A DNA stretch of 64,000 bases from an uncultured Prevotella sp. (GTDB lineage: Bacteria; Bacteroidota; Bacteroidia; Bacteroidales; Bacteroidaceae): contig CAMHAM010000005.1 of NCBI GenBank assembly GCA_946183415.1, positions 62,001-126,000 on the forward strand, in the 5' to 3' direction. The notes under the pieces are model-generated. The model was given only the letters and a program-made list of their open reading frames with translations. It did not search any database and was not told the origin of the DNA. This document shows positions 54,798 through 63,743 of this stretch, piece by piece (within the stretch, counting starts at the first letter, position 1; each line of letters opens with the position of its first letter). A program made the position numbers and the translations under genes.

Positions 54798-56278
54798 TAC
54801 ATCCCCTGATGTTCGCTGGAACGGGCAGCGATGTTGGCAAGAGCATCGTTGCTGCGGCCTTCTGTCGTATCTTCCGGCAGGATGGTTACTACCCTGCACC
54901 TTTCAAGGCACAGAATATGGCGCTCAACTCCTACGCCACACCAGAGGGGCTGGAGATAGGGCGCGCCCAGGCTGTTCAGGCTGAGGCTGCGGGTATCGCC
55001 TGTCATACGGATATGAACCCCCTGCTGCTGAAGCCTCAGAGCAATCATACTTCACAGGTGGTGCTCAACGGCAAGCCCATCGGTAGCAAGAATGCCTATG
55101 ATTATTGGCGGCGCGGTGCCTCCGACATTGACTTCAGGCGAGAGGTGTGCGATGCCTTCGACCGTCTGGCAGCCCGCTATAACCCCATCGTGATGGAAGG
55201 CGCAGGCAGCATCTCGGAGATCAATCTCAGAGATACTGACCTCGTAAACCTCCCGATGGCGCGACATGCGAAGGCAGATGTCATCCTTGTGGGCGATATC
55301 GACCGTGGGGGTGTCTTCGCTTCCGTCTATGGCAGCATCGCCCTGCAAACGCCCGAGGACCGCCAGCTCATCAAGGGCATCATCATCAACAAGTTCCGTG
55401 GCGACCTGCGACTCTTTGAGGAAGGCAAGCGGATGCTGGAAGAGATATGTAATGTCCCCGTGCTGGGCATCATCCCTTATTTCAAGGACATCCATATCGA
55501 GGAGGAAGACAGTGTGGCGCTGACTCAGAAGTCGATGCAGCTGGCGCATGGTAAGGTGAACATCGCAGTGGTGATGCTGCAGCACCTGTCAAACTATACC
55601 GATTTCGACGCCCTTGAACAGGATCCGCGTGTACATCTGTTCTATACCAACAACGTCGAGGATATCCGCAAGGCAGAAATCATTATCCTTCCAGGATCGA
55701 AGTCTACGCTCCACGATCTCTATGAGTTGCGTCGTAATGGAGTGGCACAGGCCATCGTGAGAGCCCATCGTGAGGGTGCCTCGGTGCTTGGCATCTGTGG
55801 CGGTTATCAGCTGATGGGTGTAGAGGTGTGCGACCCTGACCATGTGGAGGGCGACATCGAGCGCCTGCCTGGACTCGGACTCCTGCCTGTAGCCACCACG
55901 ATGAGTGGTGAGAAACTGACGCGGCAGGTCACCTTCCGTCCGTCATGGGGTGGCGACGAGATGCATGGCTACGAGATCCACATGGGCGAGACCCGTCCCT
56001 TTGGCGAGGCAAAGGCTGCGCCACTGGCAACGATTACCGACGGCAGGGCAGATGGTTATCTGGTCGATCGTAAGTGTATGGGCACTTATATCCACGGCAT
56101 CCTCGACAACAGTGCCTTCGTCGACTTCCTCCTGCAGCCTTATGCGGATAAGCTGCAGCAGGCAGAACAGCCCTTCGACTATCAGGCGTATAAGGAAGAA
56201 CAATACGACCGCTTGGCGGATCATGTGCGACGCCATGTCGATATAGAACGCATCTACAAAATACTCACACAACAATGA
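54782..56278 (+). CDS. cbiP: Cobyric acid synthase CbiP/CobQ
   Basis: 498 residues. ATP-binding start LMFAGTGSDVGKSIVAAAFC, then KAQNMALNSY and EGAGSISEINL; the glutaminase part has GICGGYQLMG with its Cys and GYEIHMGET. It amidates side chains b, d, e and g. The GTG at 54782 overlaps cbiA by 11 bp; ATG at 54809 would cut the strand before the P-loop, so the GTG is preferred. It overlaps cobU by 4 bp. Confidence 0.94.
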   Translation: MRSEKLHPLMFAGTGSDVGKSIVAAAFCRIFRQDGYYPAPFKAQNMALNSYATPEGLEIGRAQAVQAEAAGIACHTDMNPLLLKPQSNHTSQVVLNGKPIGSKNAYDYWRRGASDIDFRREVCDAFDRLAARYNPIVMEGAGSISEINLRDTDLVNLPMARHAKADVILVGDIDRGGVFASVYGSIALQTPEDRQLIKGIIINKFRGDLRLFEEGKRMLEEICNVPVLGIIPYFKDIHIEEEDSVALTQKSMQLAHGKVNIAVVMLQHLSNYTDFDALEQDPRVHLFYTNNVEDIRKAEIIILPGSKSTLHDLYELRRNGVAQAIVRAHREGASVLGICGGYQLMGVEVCDPDHVEGDIERLPGLGLLPVATTMSGEKLTRQVTFRPSWGGDEMHGYEIHMGETRPFGEAKAAPLATITDGRADGYLVDRKCMGTYIHGILDNSAFVDFLLQPYADKLQQAEQPFDYQAYKEEQYDRLADHVRRHVDIERIYKILTQQ

Positions 56279-56793
56279 CACGCAGAATCATACTGATAAC
56301 AGGTGGACAGCGCTCAGGCAAGAGTGAGGAGGCAGAGCGCCTCGCCCTGAGTCTCTCAGCCAATCCCGTCTATCTGGCTACAGCTCACGTCTGGGACGAT
56401 GAGTTCCGTGAGCGTGTGCGCCTCCATCAGGAACGCCGGGGGCTGCAGTGGACGAACATTGAGGAGGAGAAAGCGCTGAGCCGTCATGATGTCAGCGGGC
56501 GCATGGTGGTCATCGACTGCGTCACGCTGTGGCTCACCAATTATTTCTTTGAGGCTGAGGGTGCCGATGTGAAGGATATCCTTGCTAAGGTCAAGGCAGA
56601 GTTCGATCGTTTCACTGCTCAGGATGCTACATTTATCTTCGTGACCAACGAGATTGGCTGCGGTGGCATCAGTGATAACGCGCTCCAGCGGCGGTTTACG
56701 GATTTGCAAGGTTGGATGAATCAGTACATCGCCCAACAAGCTGATGAGGTCATCCTCATGGTCTCTGGCATACCAGTAAAAGTAAAAAGATAA
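56275..56793 (+). CDS. cobU: Adenosylcobinamide kinase/guanylyltransferase CobU
   Basis: 172 residues. P-loop GGQRSGKSEEAER, the HQERR segment after RVRL that holds the guanylylated His, and VTNEIGCGG near the base site. It phosphorylates adenosylcobinamide and transfers GMP to it. It overlaps the cbiP stop by 4 bp, and cobT follows after 35 bp. Confidence 0.92.
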   Translation: MTRRIILITGGQRSGKSEEAERLALSLSANPVYLATAHVWDDEFRERVRLHQERRGLQWTNIEEEKALSRHDVSGRMVVIDCVTLWLTNYFFEAEGADVKDILAKVKAEFDRFTAQDATFIFVTNEIGCGGISDNALQRRFTDLQGWMNQYIAQQADEVILMVSGIPVKVKR

Positions 56794-56828
56794 ATAAAGC
56801 TGTGTAAATCTGTGTAATCTGTGACAAA

Positions 56829-57866
56829 ATGAAGAATTTCTCAATAATCCCCGTCGATCATTCGCTCCGTGAGGCGATACAGCAGAAGATAGATAATTTG
56901 AATAAGCCCAAGGGCTCCTTAGGGCGCTTGGAGGAGATTGCCATGCAGATCTGTCTGGTGCAGCAGACGCTCACGCCCAGTCTCTTGCATCCCTGTCATC
57001 TGCTGCTGGGTGGCGATCATGGTATCGAGCGCGAGGGTGTCAGTGTGTCGCCCCGTGAGGTCACGTGGCAGCAGATGGTCAACTTCACCCGTGGCGGAGG
57101 CGGTGTCAATATGTTCTGCCGCCAGCATGGTTTCGATCTGAAGATTGTCGATGTGGGTGTCGACTATGACCTCTCTCAAGTGCCAGGCATCATCGATCGC
57201 AAGATAGCCCGTGGCACGCGCAACTTCCTCCATGAGGCTGCGATGAGCGAGGCTGAGTTCGATCGTGCCATACAGATTGGTGCAGAGCTCGTCGACGATT
57301 GCGTGGTCAGTGGTTGTCAGGTACTCTGTATCGGAGAGATGGGCATTGCCAACACCTCGCCATCGAGTATCTGGATGAGTCTGTTTGGGGATATTCCTTT
57401 GAAGGATTGTATCGGAGCAGGCGCAGGACTTAATCATGATGGCATCAGACATAAGTACGAAGTTCTTTCGAAGGCTGTGGAGAGATTCACCTCGCGGGGA
57501 GACACTCGCGAGGTGCTGCGCTACTTCGGTGGTTTCGAGATGATTACTGCTATCGGGGCGATGCTCAGAGCAGCCGAATTGCGGTTGGTGATACTCGTTG
57601 ATGGCTTTATCATGACCGCCTGTGCTCTTGGCGCCTGCCGTCTGTATCCTCAGGCAAAGGATTATATGATCTTCACCCATTGTGGCGATGAGAGCGGCCA
57701 CAAGATGATGCTCGACATCCTCGATGCCAAGCCGTTACTTCATCTCGGACTCCGCCTGGGCGAGGGTACAGGAGCCCTCTGCGCCTTCCCCATCGTCGAC
57801 AGTGCCGTGAGGATGGTTTGCGAGATGAACAACTTCGACAAAGCGAAGATCACGAAGTACTTTTGA
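56829..57866 (+). CDS. cobT: Nicotinate-nucleotide-dimethylbenzimidazole phosphoribosyltransferase CobT
   Basis: 345 residues, usual length. GDHGIEREGVSV, the FTRGGGGVNMFCRQHG region, GEMGIANT and the C-terminal catalytic Glu in LRLGEGTGA are visible. It makes alpha-ribazole phosphate, the lower ligand of cobalamin. Last gene of the cbiA-cbiP-cobU-cobT group; cobS, cobD and cbiB are not in the window. Confidence 0.94.
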   Translation: MKNFSIIPVDHSLREAIQQKIDNLNKPKGSLGRLEEIAMQICLVQQTLTPSLLHPCHLLLGGDHGIEREGVSVSPREVTWQQMVNFTRGGGGVNMFCRQHGFDLKIVDVGVDYDLSQVPGIIDRKIARGTRNFLHEAAMSEAEFDRAIQIGAELVDDCVVSGCQVLCIGEMGIANTSPSSIWMSLFGDIPLKDCIGAGAGLNHDGIRHKYEVLSKAVERFTSRGDTREVLRYFGGFEMITAIGAMLRAAELRLVILVDGFIMTACALGACRLYPQAKDYMIFTHCGDESGHKMMLDILDAKPLLHLGLRLGEGTGALCAFPIVDSAVRMVCEMNNFDKAKITKYF

Positions 57867-57868
57867 TT

Positions 57869-58894
57869 TTATTTGTGCTTCTCTGTTCCCGTCCATTTAC
57901 GGATGCGACGGGTGATGGACTGTGCGATGTGTGCGAAGTTGCCATAGCGCAGGTTCAGCAGAAGTTCCTCGATAGAGTTCTGAACCTTGATCCACGGATG
58001 GTTCCATGCATTGGCGCGATAGAGCCGTTCCAGATAGGCCCTGTTCTCTGTGACGCCCTGCGGGTGTTTCAGGGGGAAAGAGAGTTCGTGGCGCTGCATG
58101 GTGAACATCCTTCGGATGCGGTGCGGCGTGGTCTTCAGTTCTGCAGAGAAGTGGGTAGAGTCGGCCATCAGTCCGATGTTGTTGATCTGATTCTGCTGAG
58201 GCATGATGGCCAGACAGTCGTTAAGCAGCATGTCACTCCAGTAGATGGTCTCGAAGTAAGCCTTGCCGCTTTGGCTGTGGTCGCGAAACATCTGCAACAT
58301 GTCTTTTCTCAGATTCCGCTCTTTGGCCACGCGCTCCAGCTTCTCCATAGCCTTCTGGTCGCGGATAAAGCCGTAGGTAGGATCCCACCGCTCTGCCACC
58401 CTGCGCCATGATGCCCAGCCCCAAATGCTGAAAGCCGAGGTGAAGAAGTAGCTGTCGCTGCAGTCTGCCGTCACCTCGTCGATGTTGAAGCCTGCTATCA
58501 TCGAGATGCGCTCATCGTGCTCATAACGGTCTAGCATCTCCTTGCAGAAGGGGAAGAACGACTGCGAGGGTACGACATCATCTTCGAGTATGATAACCTT
58601 GTCGGCTATCGAGAAAGCCCACTGGTGAGACAGGAAGCCCGAAGGGTCGCAGCCTTGGTTATGATCGAGATACTGGCGATGCACCTCGCACTCCCAGTCG
58701 ATATGTGCATCGCTGACAATCTCGCGACAAGCCTCGATGCCTGCCATATCCCCCTCGTCGCGAGGACCGTCCTGATAGAGCAGAAGCTTCGAGGGCCGTG
58801 CTTGGCGCACGGCGTCGAACACCTGTCTGAAGGTGTCGCTGCGGGTGAAGAACAGCAGCAATACGGCGATATCTGTCTTGGCGGGATGCTTCAT
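57869..58894 (-). CDS. GT-A glycosyltransferase of the GnT-I/HlpA-like type
   Basis: 341 residues, no signal peptide. VLLLFFTRSDTF, KLLLYQDGPR, HNQGCDPSGFLSHQW, VIILEDDVVPS (a metal-binding EDD motif) and FSIWGWASWRR are typical of proteins labelled glycosyltransferase family 2 or hemolytic protein HlpA in Bacteroidetes. It probably adds a sugar in surface-glycan synthesis. Its promoter box is TACTTTTG on the minus strand at 58912-58919. It meets cobT tail to tail with 2 bp between them. Confidence 0.82.
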   Translation of the reverse strand: MKHPAKTDIAVLLLFFTRSDTFRQVFDAVRQARPSKLLLYQDGPRDEGDMAGIEACREIVSDAHIDWECEVHRQYLDHNQGCDPSGFLSHQWAFSIADKVIILEDDVVPSQSFFPFCKEMLDRYEHDERISMIAGFNIDEVTADCSDSYFFTSAFSIWGWASWRRVAERWDPTYGFIRDQKAMEKLERVAKERNLRKDMLQMFRDHSQSGKAYFETIYWSDMLLNDCLAIMPQQNQINNIGLMADSTHFSAELKTTPHRIRRMFTMQRHELSFPLKHPQGVTENRAYLERLYRANAWNHPWIKVQNSIEELLLNLRYGNFAHIAQSITRRIRKWTGTEKHK

Positions 58895-59057
58895 TTTATT
58901 CCTTTTCGCTGCAAAAGTACAAAAAAACTCTTAAATCTTAATTCTTTAGTCTCATTTATTTTGTGATTTTGCAAACTAGTTCCCCTGAATTGCCTTTATT
59001 CATGGGGCGAATTGCGTTAATCTTCCAAAATCGCTTCCGCATGTCAGCATTTTTTTG

Positions 59058-59065
59058 TATCTTTG
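59058..59065 (+). promoter_or_regulatory. -7 box (TATCTTTG) for the nucleotidyltransferase-aminotransferase gene
   Basis: TATCTTTG lies 24 bp before the ATG at 59090. Confidence 0.6.
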
Positions 59066-59089
59066 CGGCAAATTAGAAATATATAAGGT

Positions 59090-60958
59090 ATGCAAGCAAT
59101 CATCTTAGCGGCAGGAATGGGTCGCAGATTAGGGGAACTGACGAAAGATAATACCAAGTGTATGGTGCCAGTGAATGGCGTGCGACTCATCGACCGCCTC
59201 TTGCGACAATTGTCTACACTCCCCCTCACCCGCATCATCATCGTGATAGGCTATAAAGGCCAGGAACTAAAGGATTATATCCACTCCTCACTCCCCACTC
59301 CTCACTCCCCACTCCCCATCGAATTCGTCGAGAACCCCATCTACGACAAGACCAACAACATCTACTCGCTCTCGATGGTCAAGGAGCAGCTGCAGCAAGA
59401 CGATACCCTCCTGATAGAGAGCGACCTCATCTTCAGTGACCGTCTCTTCCCCATGATTCTCGAGGACCCCTATCCCAATCTCGCCCTCGTGGCGAAGTAC
59501 GAGTCGTGGATGGATGGTACGATGGTGCGCCTCGATGAAGACCAGTATATCGTGAACTTCATCTCGAAGCAGGCCTTCGACTATGCCGATGTTGATAGCT
59601 ACTATAAGACAGTGAACATCTATAAGTTCAGCCGTGAGTTCCTCCAGCAACAGTATGTGCCCTTCCTCGATGCCTATACCAAGGCCGTGGGCAACAATGA
59701 GTATTACGAGAACGTTCTGCGCATTATCTCCCTTTTGAACAGCCATAACATGAAGGCGCTGCCCATCGGGAACGAGAAATGGTATGAGATCGACGACAAG
59801 CAGGATCTCGACATTGCCGAGGCCCTCTTTGCTGATGATCAGGACGTCATCCGTAAATACTACGGGCGCTATGGCGGTTTCTGGCGGTTCCCCCAGATGC
59901 TCGACTTCTGCTACTTGGTGAATCCCTACTTCCCCTCCAAGCGCATGAAAGACGAGCTGCGCAGCAATTTCGATACCCTGCTGACGGAGTACCCTTCTGG
60001 CATGAAGGTCAACACCCTCATCGCCAGCAAGAGCTTTGGCGTGAGCGAACCCTATATCGTGCCAGGCAACGGAGCTGCCGAGCTCATCAAGGTGCTCATG
60101 GAAGGCATGGATGGCAAAGTAGGCTTCATCCGCCCTTCGTTCGAGGAATACCCCAATCGTTACGACCCTTCTCAGCAGGTCACCTTCGTGCCCTCCAACG
60201 AGGACTATCGCTATACCGCTGACGACCTGATGGCCTACTTTGGCGATACCGGCATCAAGGCCCTCCTGCTCATCAATCCCGATAATCCCTCAGGCAACTT
60301 CATTCCCAAGGCTGATGTGTTGAGGCTGGCCCAGTGGTGCGAGGAGCGGCAGATTCGTCTGGTGGTCGATGAGAGCTTCGTCGACTTCAGTGATACGAGG
60401 AGTGAGGAGTGTGGAGTGAGGAGTGAGGAGTGTGGAGTGAGGAGTGATAACTCCCTACTTTCCGATGCGATTCTCGAGGCTTACCCCCACATGGCCGTCA
60501 TGAAGAGCATCTCCAAGAGCTTCGGTGTGCCAGGCCTCCGTCTCGGCATCCTCGCCTCTGCCGATAAAGAATTGATTGTGCGCATCAAGAAAGAGGTCTC
60601 TATCTGGAACCTCAACTCATTTGCTGAGTTCTTCATGCAGATCTACAACAAGCACGAGAGCGACTACCTGAAGGCGTGCGACAAGTTTCTGGTTGAGCGC
60701 GACAGCTTCGAACAGCAGCTGCGCACGGTACCCTTCCTCCGTGTGATGCCCTCGCAGGCCAATTATTTCCTCTGTGAGGTGCTGCCGCCTTATACGGCTA
60801 CCGAGATCGTCATCCACATGCTGCGACAGCACAACATCCTGACGCGCGACTGTAGCAAGAAGCCTGGACTCGACCCCACCAAGCAATACATGCGCATCGC
60901 CGTCCGTAATCATGAGGACAACACGCGCCTCATAGAAGGACTGAGAAAAATGAAATAA
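59090..60958 (+). CDS. LicC-like nucleotidyltransferase fused to class I/II aminotransferase
   Basis: 622 residues. Residues about 1-255 are a sugar-phosphate or choline-phosphate-type nucleotidyltransferase (AIILAAGMGRRLGELT, KCMVPVNG, DTLLIESDLIF, WYEIDDKQDL). Residues about 265-622 are a fold-type I PLP enzyme: PGNGAAELIKVLM, LINPDNPSGNF, VDESFVDF, the PLP Lys in SISKSFGVPGLRLG (about 475) and MRIAVRNHEDN. The C-terminal part resembles HisC/CobD enzymes. Two heptamer tracts encode loops in frame: SSLPTPHSPLP at 59283 and RSEECGV twice at 60398. The fusion may make and activate an amino-alcohol or phospho-amine for surface decoration (inference). Confidence 0.85.
   Translation: MQAIILAAGMGRRLGELTKDNTKCMVPVNGVRLIDRLLRQLSTLPLTRIIIVIGYKGQELKDYIHSSLPTPHSPLPIEFVENPIYDKTNNIYSLSMVKEQLQQDDTLLIESDLIFSDRLFPMILEDPYPNLALVAKYESWMDGTMVRLDEDQYIVNFISKQAFDYADVDSYYKTVNIYKFSREFLQQQYVPFLDAYTKAVGNNEYYENVLRIISLLNSHNMKALPIGNEKWYEIDDKQDLDIAEALFADDQDVIRKYYGRYGGFWRFPQMLDFCYLVNPYFPSKRMKDELRSNFDTLLTEYPSGMKVNTLIASKSFGVSEPYIVPGNGAAELIKVLMEGMDGKVGFIRPSFEEYPNRYDPSQQVTFVPSNEDYRYTADDLMAYFGDTGIKALLLINPDNPSGNFIPKADVLRLAQWCEERQIRLVVDESFVDFSDTRSEECGVRSEECGVRSDNSLLSDAILEAYPHMAVMKSISKSFGVPGLRLGILASADKELIVRIKKEVSIWNLNSFAEFFMQIYNKHESDYLKACDKFLVERDSFEQQLRTVPFLRVMPSQANYFLCEVLPPYTATEIVIHMLRQHNILTRDCSKKPGLDPTKQYMRIAVRNHEDNTRLIEGLRKMK
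59283..59318 (-). repeat. Heptamer tract in the nucleotidyltransferase half
   Basis: On the minus strand AGTGGGG and AGTGAGG units alternate. In frame on the plus strand it encodes SSLPTPHSPLPIEF, a loop between beta strands. Confidence 0.7.
60398..60449 (+). repeat. Duplicated 21-bp unit (three heptamers) in the aminotransferase half
   Basis: Two exact copies of a 21-bp unit (60398-60418 and 60419-60439), each three heptamers, then a partial third. Each codes for RSEECGV. The insertion lies between VDESFVDFSD and the PLP-Lys strand. Confidence 0.85.
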
Positions 60959-60967
60959 TAAAATATA

Positions 60968-61969
60968 ATGAGGATTTGCATTTGCGGAGGAGGAAATCTG
61001 GGGCATGTGGTAGCTGGATTCCTGGCAGCCCATACCGATGGCGAGGTGTCGTTGCTGACACGTCGCCCAGAGCGTTGGCAGCGGCAGCTCGCCATCTCTA
61101 CCCCCGAGGGCGCGACGCTTCTGGGGCGCCTCTCCACGATATCCTCTAATCCTGCCGAGATCGTCCCTCAGGCAGACATCGTGCTGCTCTGCCTGCCAGG
61201 ATTCTCCATCCGTGAGGCATTGCAGCTCATCAGCCCCTACCTTTCGCCACAGACAGCCGTTGGCAGTATCGTCAGTAGCACAGGTTTCTTCTTCGAGGCC
61301 TTCAAGATTCTGCCTCCACAGACACCCCTGTTCGGTTTCCAGCGCGTTCCCTTTATCTCGCGCATCAAGGAATATGGGCACTCCGCCTGTCTGATGGGCT
61401 ACAAGCCCAGTCTCCATATCGCTATCGAGCAGACAACCCGCAAAGAAGCACTGCGCGCCACGATGCAGCAGCTCTTCTGCGTACCCGTTCAGTTGTTGAA
61501 GAGCTATTATGAGGTAAGTCTGACGAATAGCAACCCCCTGCTCCATCCAGCCCGCCTCTATACCCTCTGGAGCGACTGGCACGAGGGCGTCACCTATCCC
61601 GAAGAGACCCTGTTCTATGAGCAGTGGACTGATGAGGCATCCGCACTGTTGATCCAGATGGACGAAGAGTTCCAGCAACTGCTCTGCGTGTTGCCCGTTA
61701 CCAAAGGCAGCATCCCCACAATCCTTGACTATTACGAGAGCACCGATGCCCCGTCGCTGACGCGTAAGTTACGGTCTATCCAGGCTTTCAAGGGCATCAA
61801 GGCCCCCATGAAGCCGTGTACAGGTGGCTTTGAGCCCGACTTCAGCAGCCGCTATTTCACCGAAGATTTCCCCTATGGCCTGCAGATCATTCAGCATCAG
61901 GCCCGAGAACATCACGTTGCCACTCCCGTCATCGACAGCGTTCTCTCCTGGGGCTTGGAACACACCTGA
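60968..61969 (+). CDS. Octopine/nopaline dehydrogenase-family NAD(P) enzyme
   Basis: 333 residues. The Rossmann start is CICGGGNLGHVVAGFLA (about residues 4-20), then DIVLLCLPGFSIREAL, and the C-terminal helical domain with SNPLLHPARLYTL as the usual conserved His region. This family joins or reduces keto acids and amines. It begins 9 bp after the nucleotidyltransferase-aminotransferase gene and likely works in the same pathway. Confidence 0.83.
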   Translation: MRICICGGGNLGHVVAGFLAAHTDGEVSLLTRRPERWQRQLAISTPEGATLLGRLSTISSNPAEIVPQADIVLLCLPGFSIREALQLISPYLSPQTAVGSIVSSTGFFFEAFKILPPQTPLFGFQRVPFISRIKEYGHSACLMGYKPSLHIAIEQTTRKEALRATMQQLFCVPVQLLKSYYEVSLTNSNPLLHPARLYTLWSDWHEGVTYPEETLFYEQWTDEASALLIQMDEEFQQLLCVLPVTKGSIPTILDYYESTDAPSLTRKLRSIQAFKGIKAPMKPCTGGFEPDFSSRYFTEDFPYGLQIIQHQAREHHVATPVIDSVLSWGLEHT

Positions 61970-62087
61970 TCCCCCCGATGCGACAGTTTTCTACCGCTTG
62001 GAGCCTTTTTGTCGCATATAGCTCCAGCAGTCGCAACAACATCAGAAGATAATCCTTCAAAAACTTATTTATTTCTGAAAACCATCG

Positions 62088-62095
62088 TACCTTTG
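62088..62095 (+). promoter_or_regulatory. -7 box (TACCTTTG) for the peptide-hydrolase operon
   Basis: TACCTTTG lies about 75 bp before the ATG at 62169. A -33 box is unclear. Just upstream, TGCGACA...TGTCGCA could pair as a weak terminator of the preceding gene. Confidence 0.5.
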
Positions 62096-62168
62096 CATTG
62101 TCGAAAGGAAACTGACGACAACAGAGATCAATAAAATTAGAAGTAAAACATTTAAAATAATAAAGATT

Positions 62169-62342
62169 ATGATGAAGAAGTTTTTATATTTAGAGACCGC
62201 ACTTGTAAGCGCTCTTATCGCGTTATTTCTTTCATCCGCAGCAATGTCAAATAACTGTAAGCGCGTCATGACACAGGTCACTATGCAGACGTCATCCCTC
62301 TCTTATGGCATAAGCTTAGACGAAATATCCCCAGAGCCTTAA
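62169..62342 (+). CDS. 57-residue exported or membrane peptide
   Basis: Starts MMKKFLYLETALVSALIALF, with a hydrophobic segment ending in SSAA and a hydrophilic tail of about 33 residues (SNNCKRVMTQVTMQT and on). It could be a small secreted peptide. It shares a promoter with the hydrolase gene 17 bp downstream. No family recognised. Confidence 0.5.
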   Translation: MMKKFLYLETALVSALIALFLSSAAMSNNCKRVMTQVTMQTSSLSYGISLDEISPEP

Positions 62343-62359
62343 AAGGTAATGACAATACA

Positions 62360-63640
62360 ATGAAGAAGAAACTGATTTTCTGGTTGGCCGCCATGATGGC
62401 CATCGGCACAGCCACGATGATGACATCGTGTAGCAAGGAAGACACTCCAAGCGACAGCCCTGCTGTAGTGCCGGAACCGACAGTGCCGGCGGCACGCATC
62501 ACGGAGACCATCCGTAAGGAGAAGGCCAAGGCCACTGTATACAACTTCGAATACCCGTCATTGGATCCATACGGCAAGGCGGCGACACTCTCGGGCAGTA
62601 TCGTCGTGGGCGATGAGGTGGAGGCCGGCAAGCAGGCTGCAGGTATGGTGCTTTACAACCACTTTACCGTGTTCCAGAAAGATCAGTGTCCTTCGCGCGG
62701 CGACCTGAATATCGTGCTGAAGGTGGTGGGCAGCAAGCTCATTGCCGTAGCCCCTGACTACTACGGCTTTGGCTCTACTGGTGACAAGAACCAGGCCTAC
62801 TGCATGTCTCGCACCAACTCACAGAGCAGCGTCGACGCACTCTTGGCTGCCCGCCAAATTCTGAAGGAGAAGGGATACATATGGGGGGACTACCTCTTCA
62901 ACCTCGGCTACTCTGAGGGCGGACAGACGGCTATGGGGGTGGTGCGCCTCGTGGCAGAGAAGTATCCCGACATCAAGATTACCCACACTGTGGCTGGCGC
63001 AGGTCCCTATGACATCGGCGAGACCTACCGCCAGTTGGTTAGTTCTGGCGAAACGTCGATGCCGTCGACCGTCATCAGCACACTGTTGGCTTACAATGAG
63101 TACTATCAGTTAGGCGTTAAGAACAGCGAGATGTTCCTTGACCCCACCTTGAGTAACATCCCTACCTACCTGTTCAGCAAGGACTACAAACGCAACGAGT
63201 TGGAGGGCAAACTGGCTTCCACGAAAATCTCCGAATGGATCCACCCCTCCTTGCTCGACTTCAAGAGTAGTCTGTCGATGAAGTTCATGGAGGTCTTCGA
63301 GAAGGAGAATCTGTCAAAGGGCTGGAAGCCACGTGGTGACGAGCGCATCAGCTTGGTACACAATACGCTCGATGCCTGCGTGCCCTACGCTAACACCACG
63401 CAGTTGGCAGAGTTCTTCAAGCGGGCAGGCTTTACAGTCGACGTCTTGTTCACCAGCAACCGCTATCAGGATGGTATGGTGTTTGTATTCCCCGTCGTCT
63501 TACCTCCCCTTTCGGATAATATGGGTTCTCACGAGGCTGGTGCCATTCCTTTCGTCACGGAGCTTATCACCGTCATCTGCCACTATCTCGACATCAAGCC
63601 CTGGTTCACCATCACACCAGAGGAGCTGGGAGGCGTATAA
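62360..63640 (+). CDS. Alpha/beta-hydrolase lipoprotein, lipase/esterase-like
   Basis: 426 residues with a lipoprotein signal (MAIGTATMMTSCSKEDTPS). The catalytic triad is visible: Ser in LGYSEGGQTAMG, Asp in NTLDACVPYA, His in GSHEAGA. GDLNIVLKVVGSKLIAVAPDYYGFG is the strand and oxyanion area. The fold is like bacterial secretory lipases or Ser esterases of broad range. It may work on esterified glycans outside the cell. Confidence 0.85.
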   Translation: MKKKLIFWLAAMMAIGTATMMTSCSKEDTPSDSPAVVPEPTVPAARITETIRKEKAKATVYNFEYPSLDPYGKAATLSGSIVVGDEVEAGKQAAGMVLYNHFTVFQKDQCPSRGDLNIVLKVVGSKLIAVAPDYYGFGSTGDKNQAYCMSRTNSQSSVDALLAARQILKEKGYIWGDYLFNLGYSEGGQTAMGVVRLVAEKYPDIKITHTVAGAGPYDIGETYRQLVSSGETSMPSTVISTLLAYNEYYQLGVKNSEMFLDPTLSNIPTYLFSKDYKRNELEGKLASTKISEWIHPSLLDFKSSLSMKFMEVFEKENLSKGWKPRGDERISLVHNTLDACVPYANTTQLAEFFKRAGFTVDVLFTSNRYQDGMVFVFPVVLPPLSDNMGSHEAGAIPFVTELITVICHYLDIKPWFTITPEELGGV

Positions 63641-63730
63641 TGTCGCAAAAGTTACATCCACTAGGGTAGAGTATGTGACATTTTTTTATCAAAAATCCAA
63701 ATATCTGTGGCGTTTTATCGAATTTATTCG

Positions 63731-63738
63731 TAATTTTG
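63731..63738 (+). promoter_or_regulatory. -7 box (TAATTTTG) for licD
   Basis: TAATTTTG lies just 5 bp before the ATG at 63744. This is very close, so the transcript may have a short leader. Confidence 0.45.
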
Positions 63739-63743
63739 CAGGC

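Noticed and set aside
60617..61678. 353-codon open frame on the minus strand
   Set aside because: Opposite to the ends of the aminotransferase and the dehydrogenase genes, both with clear motifs.
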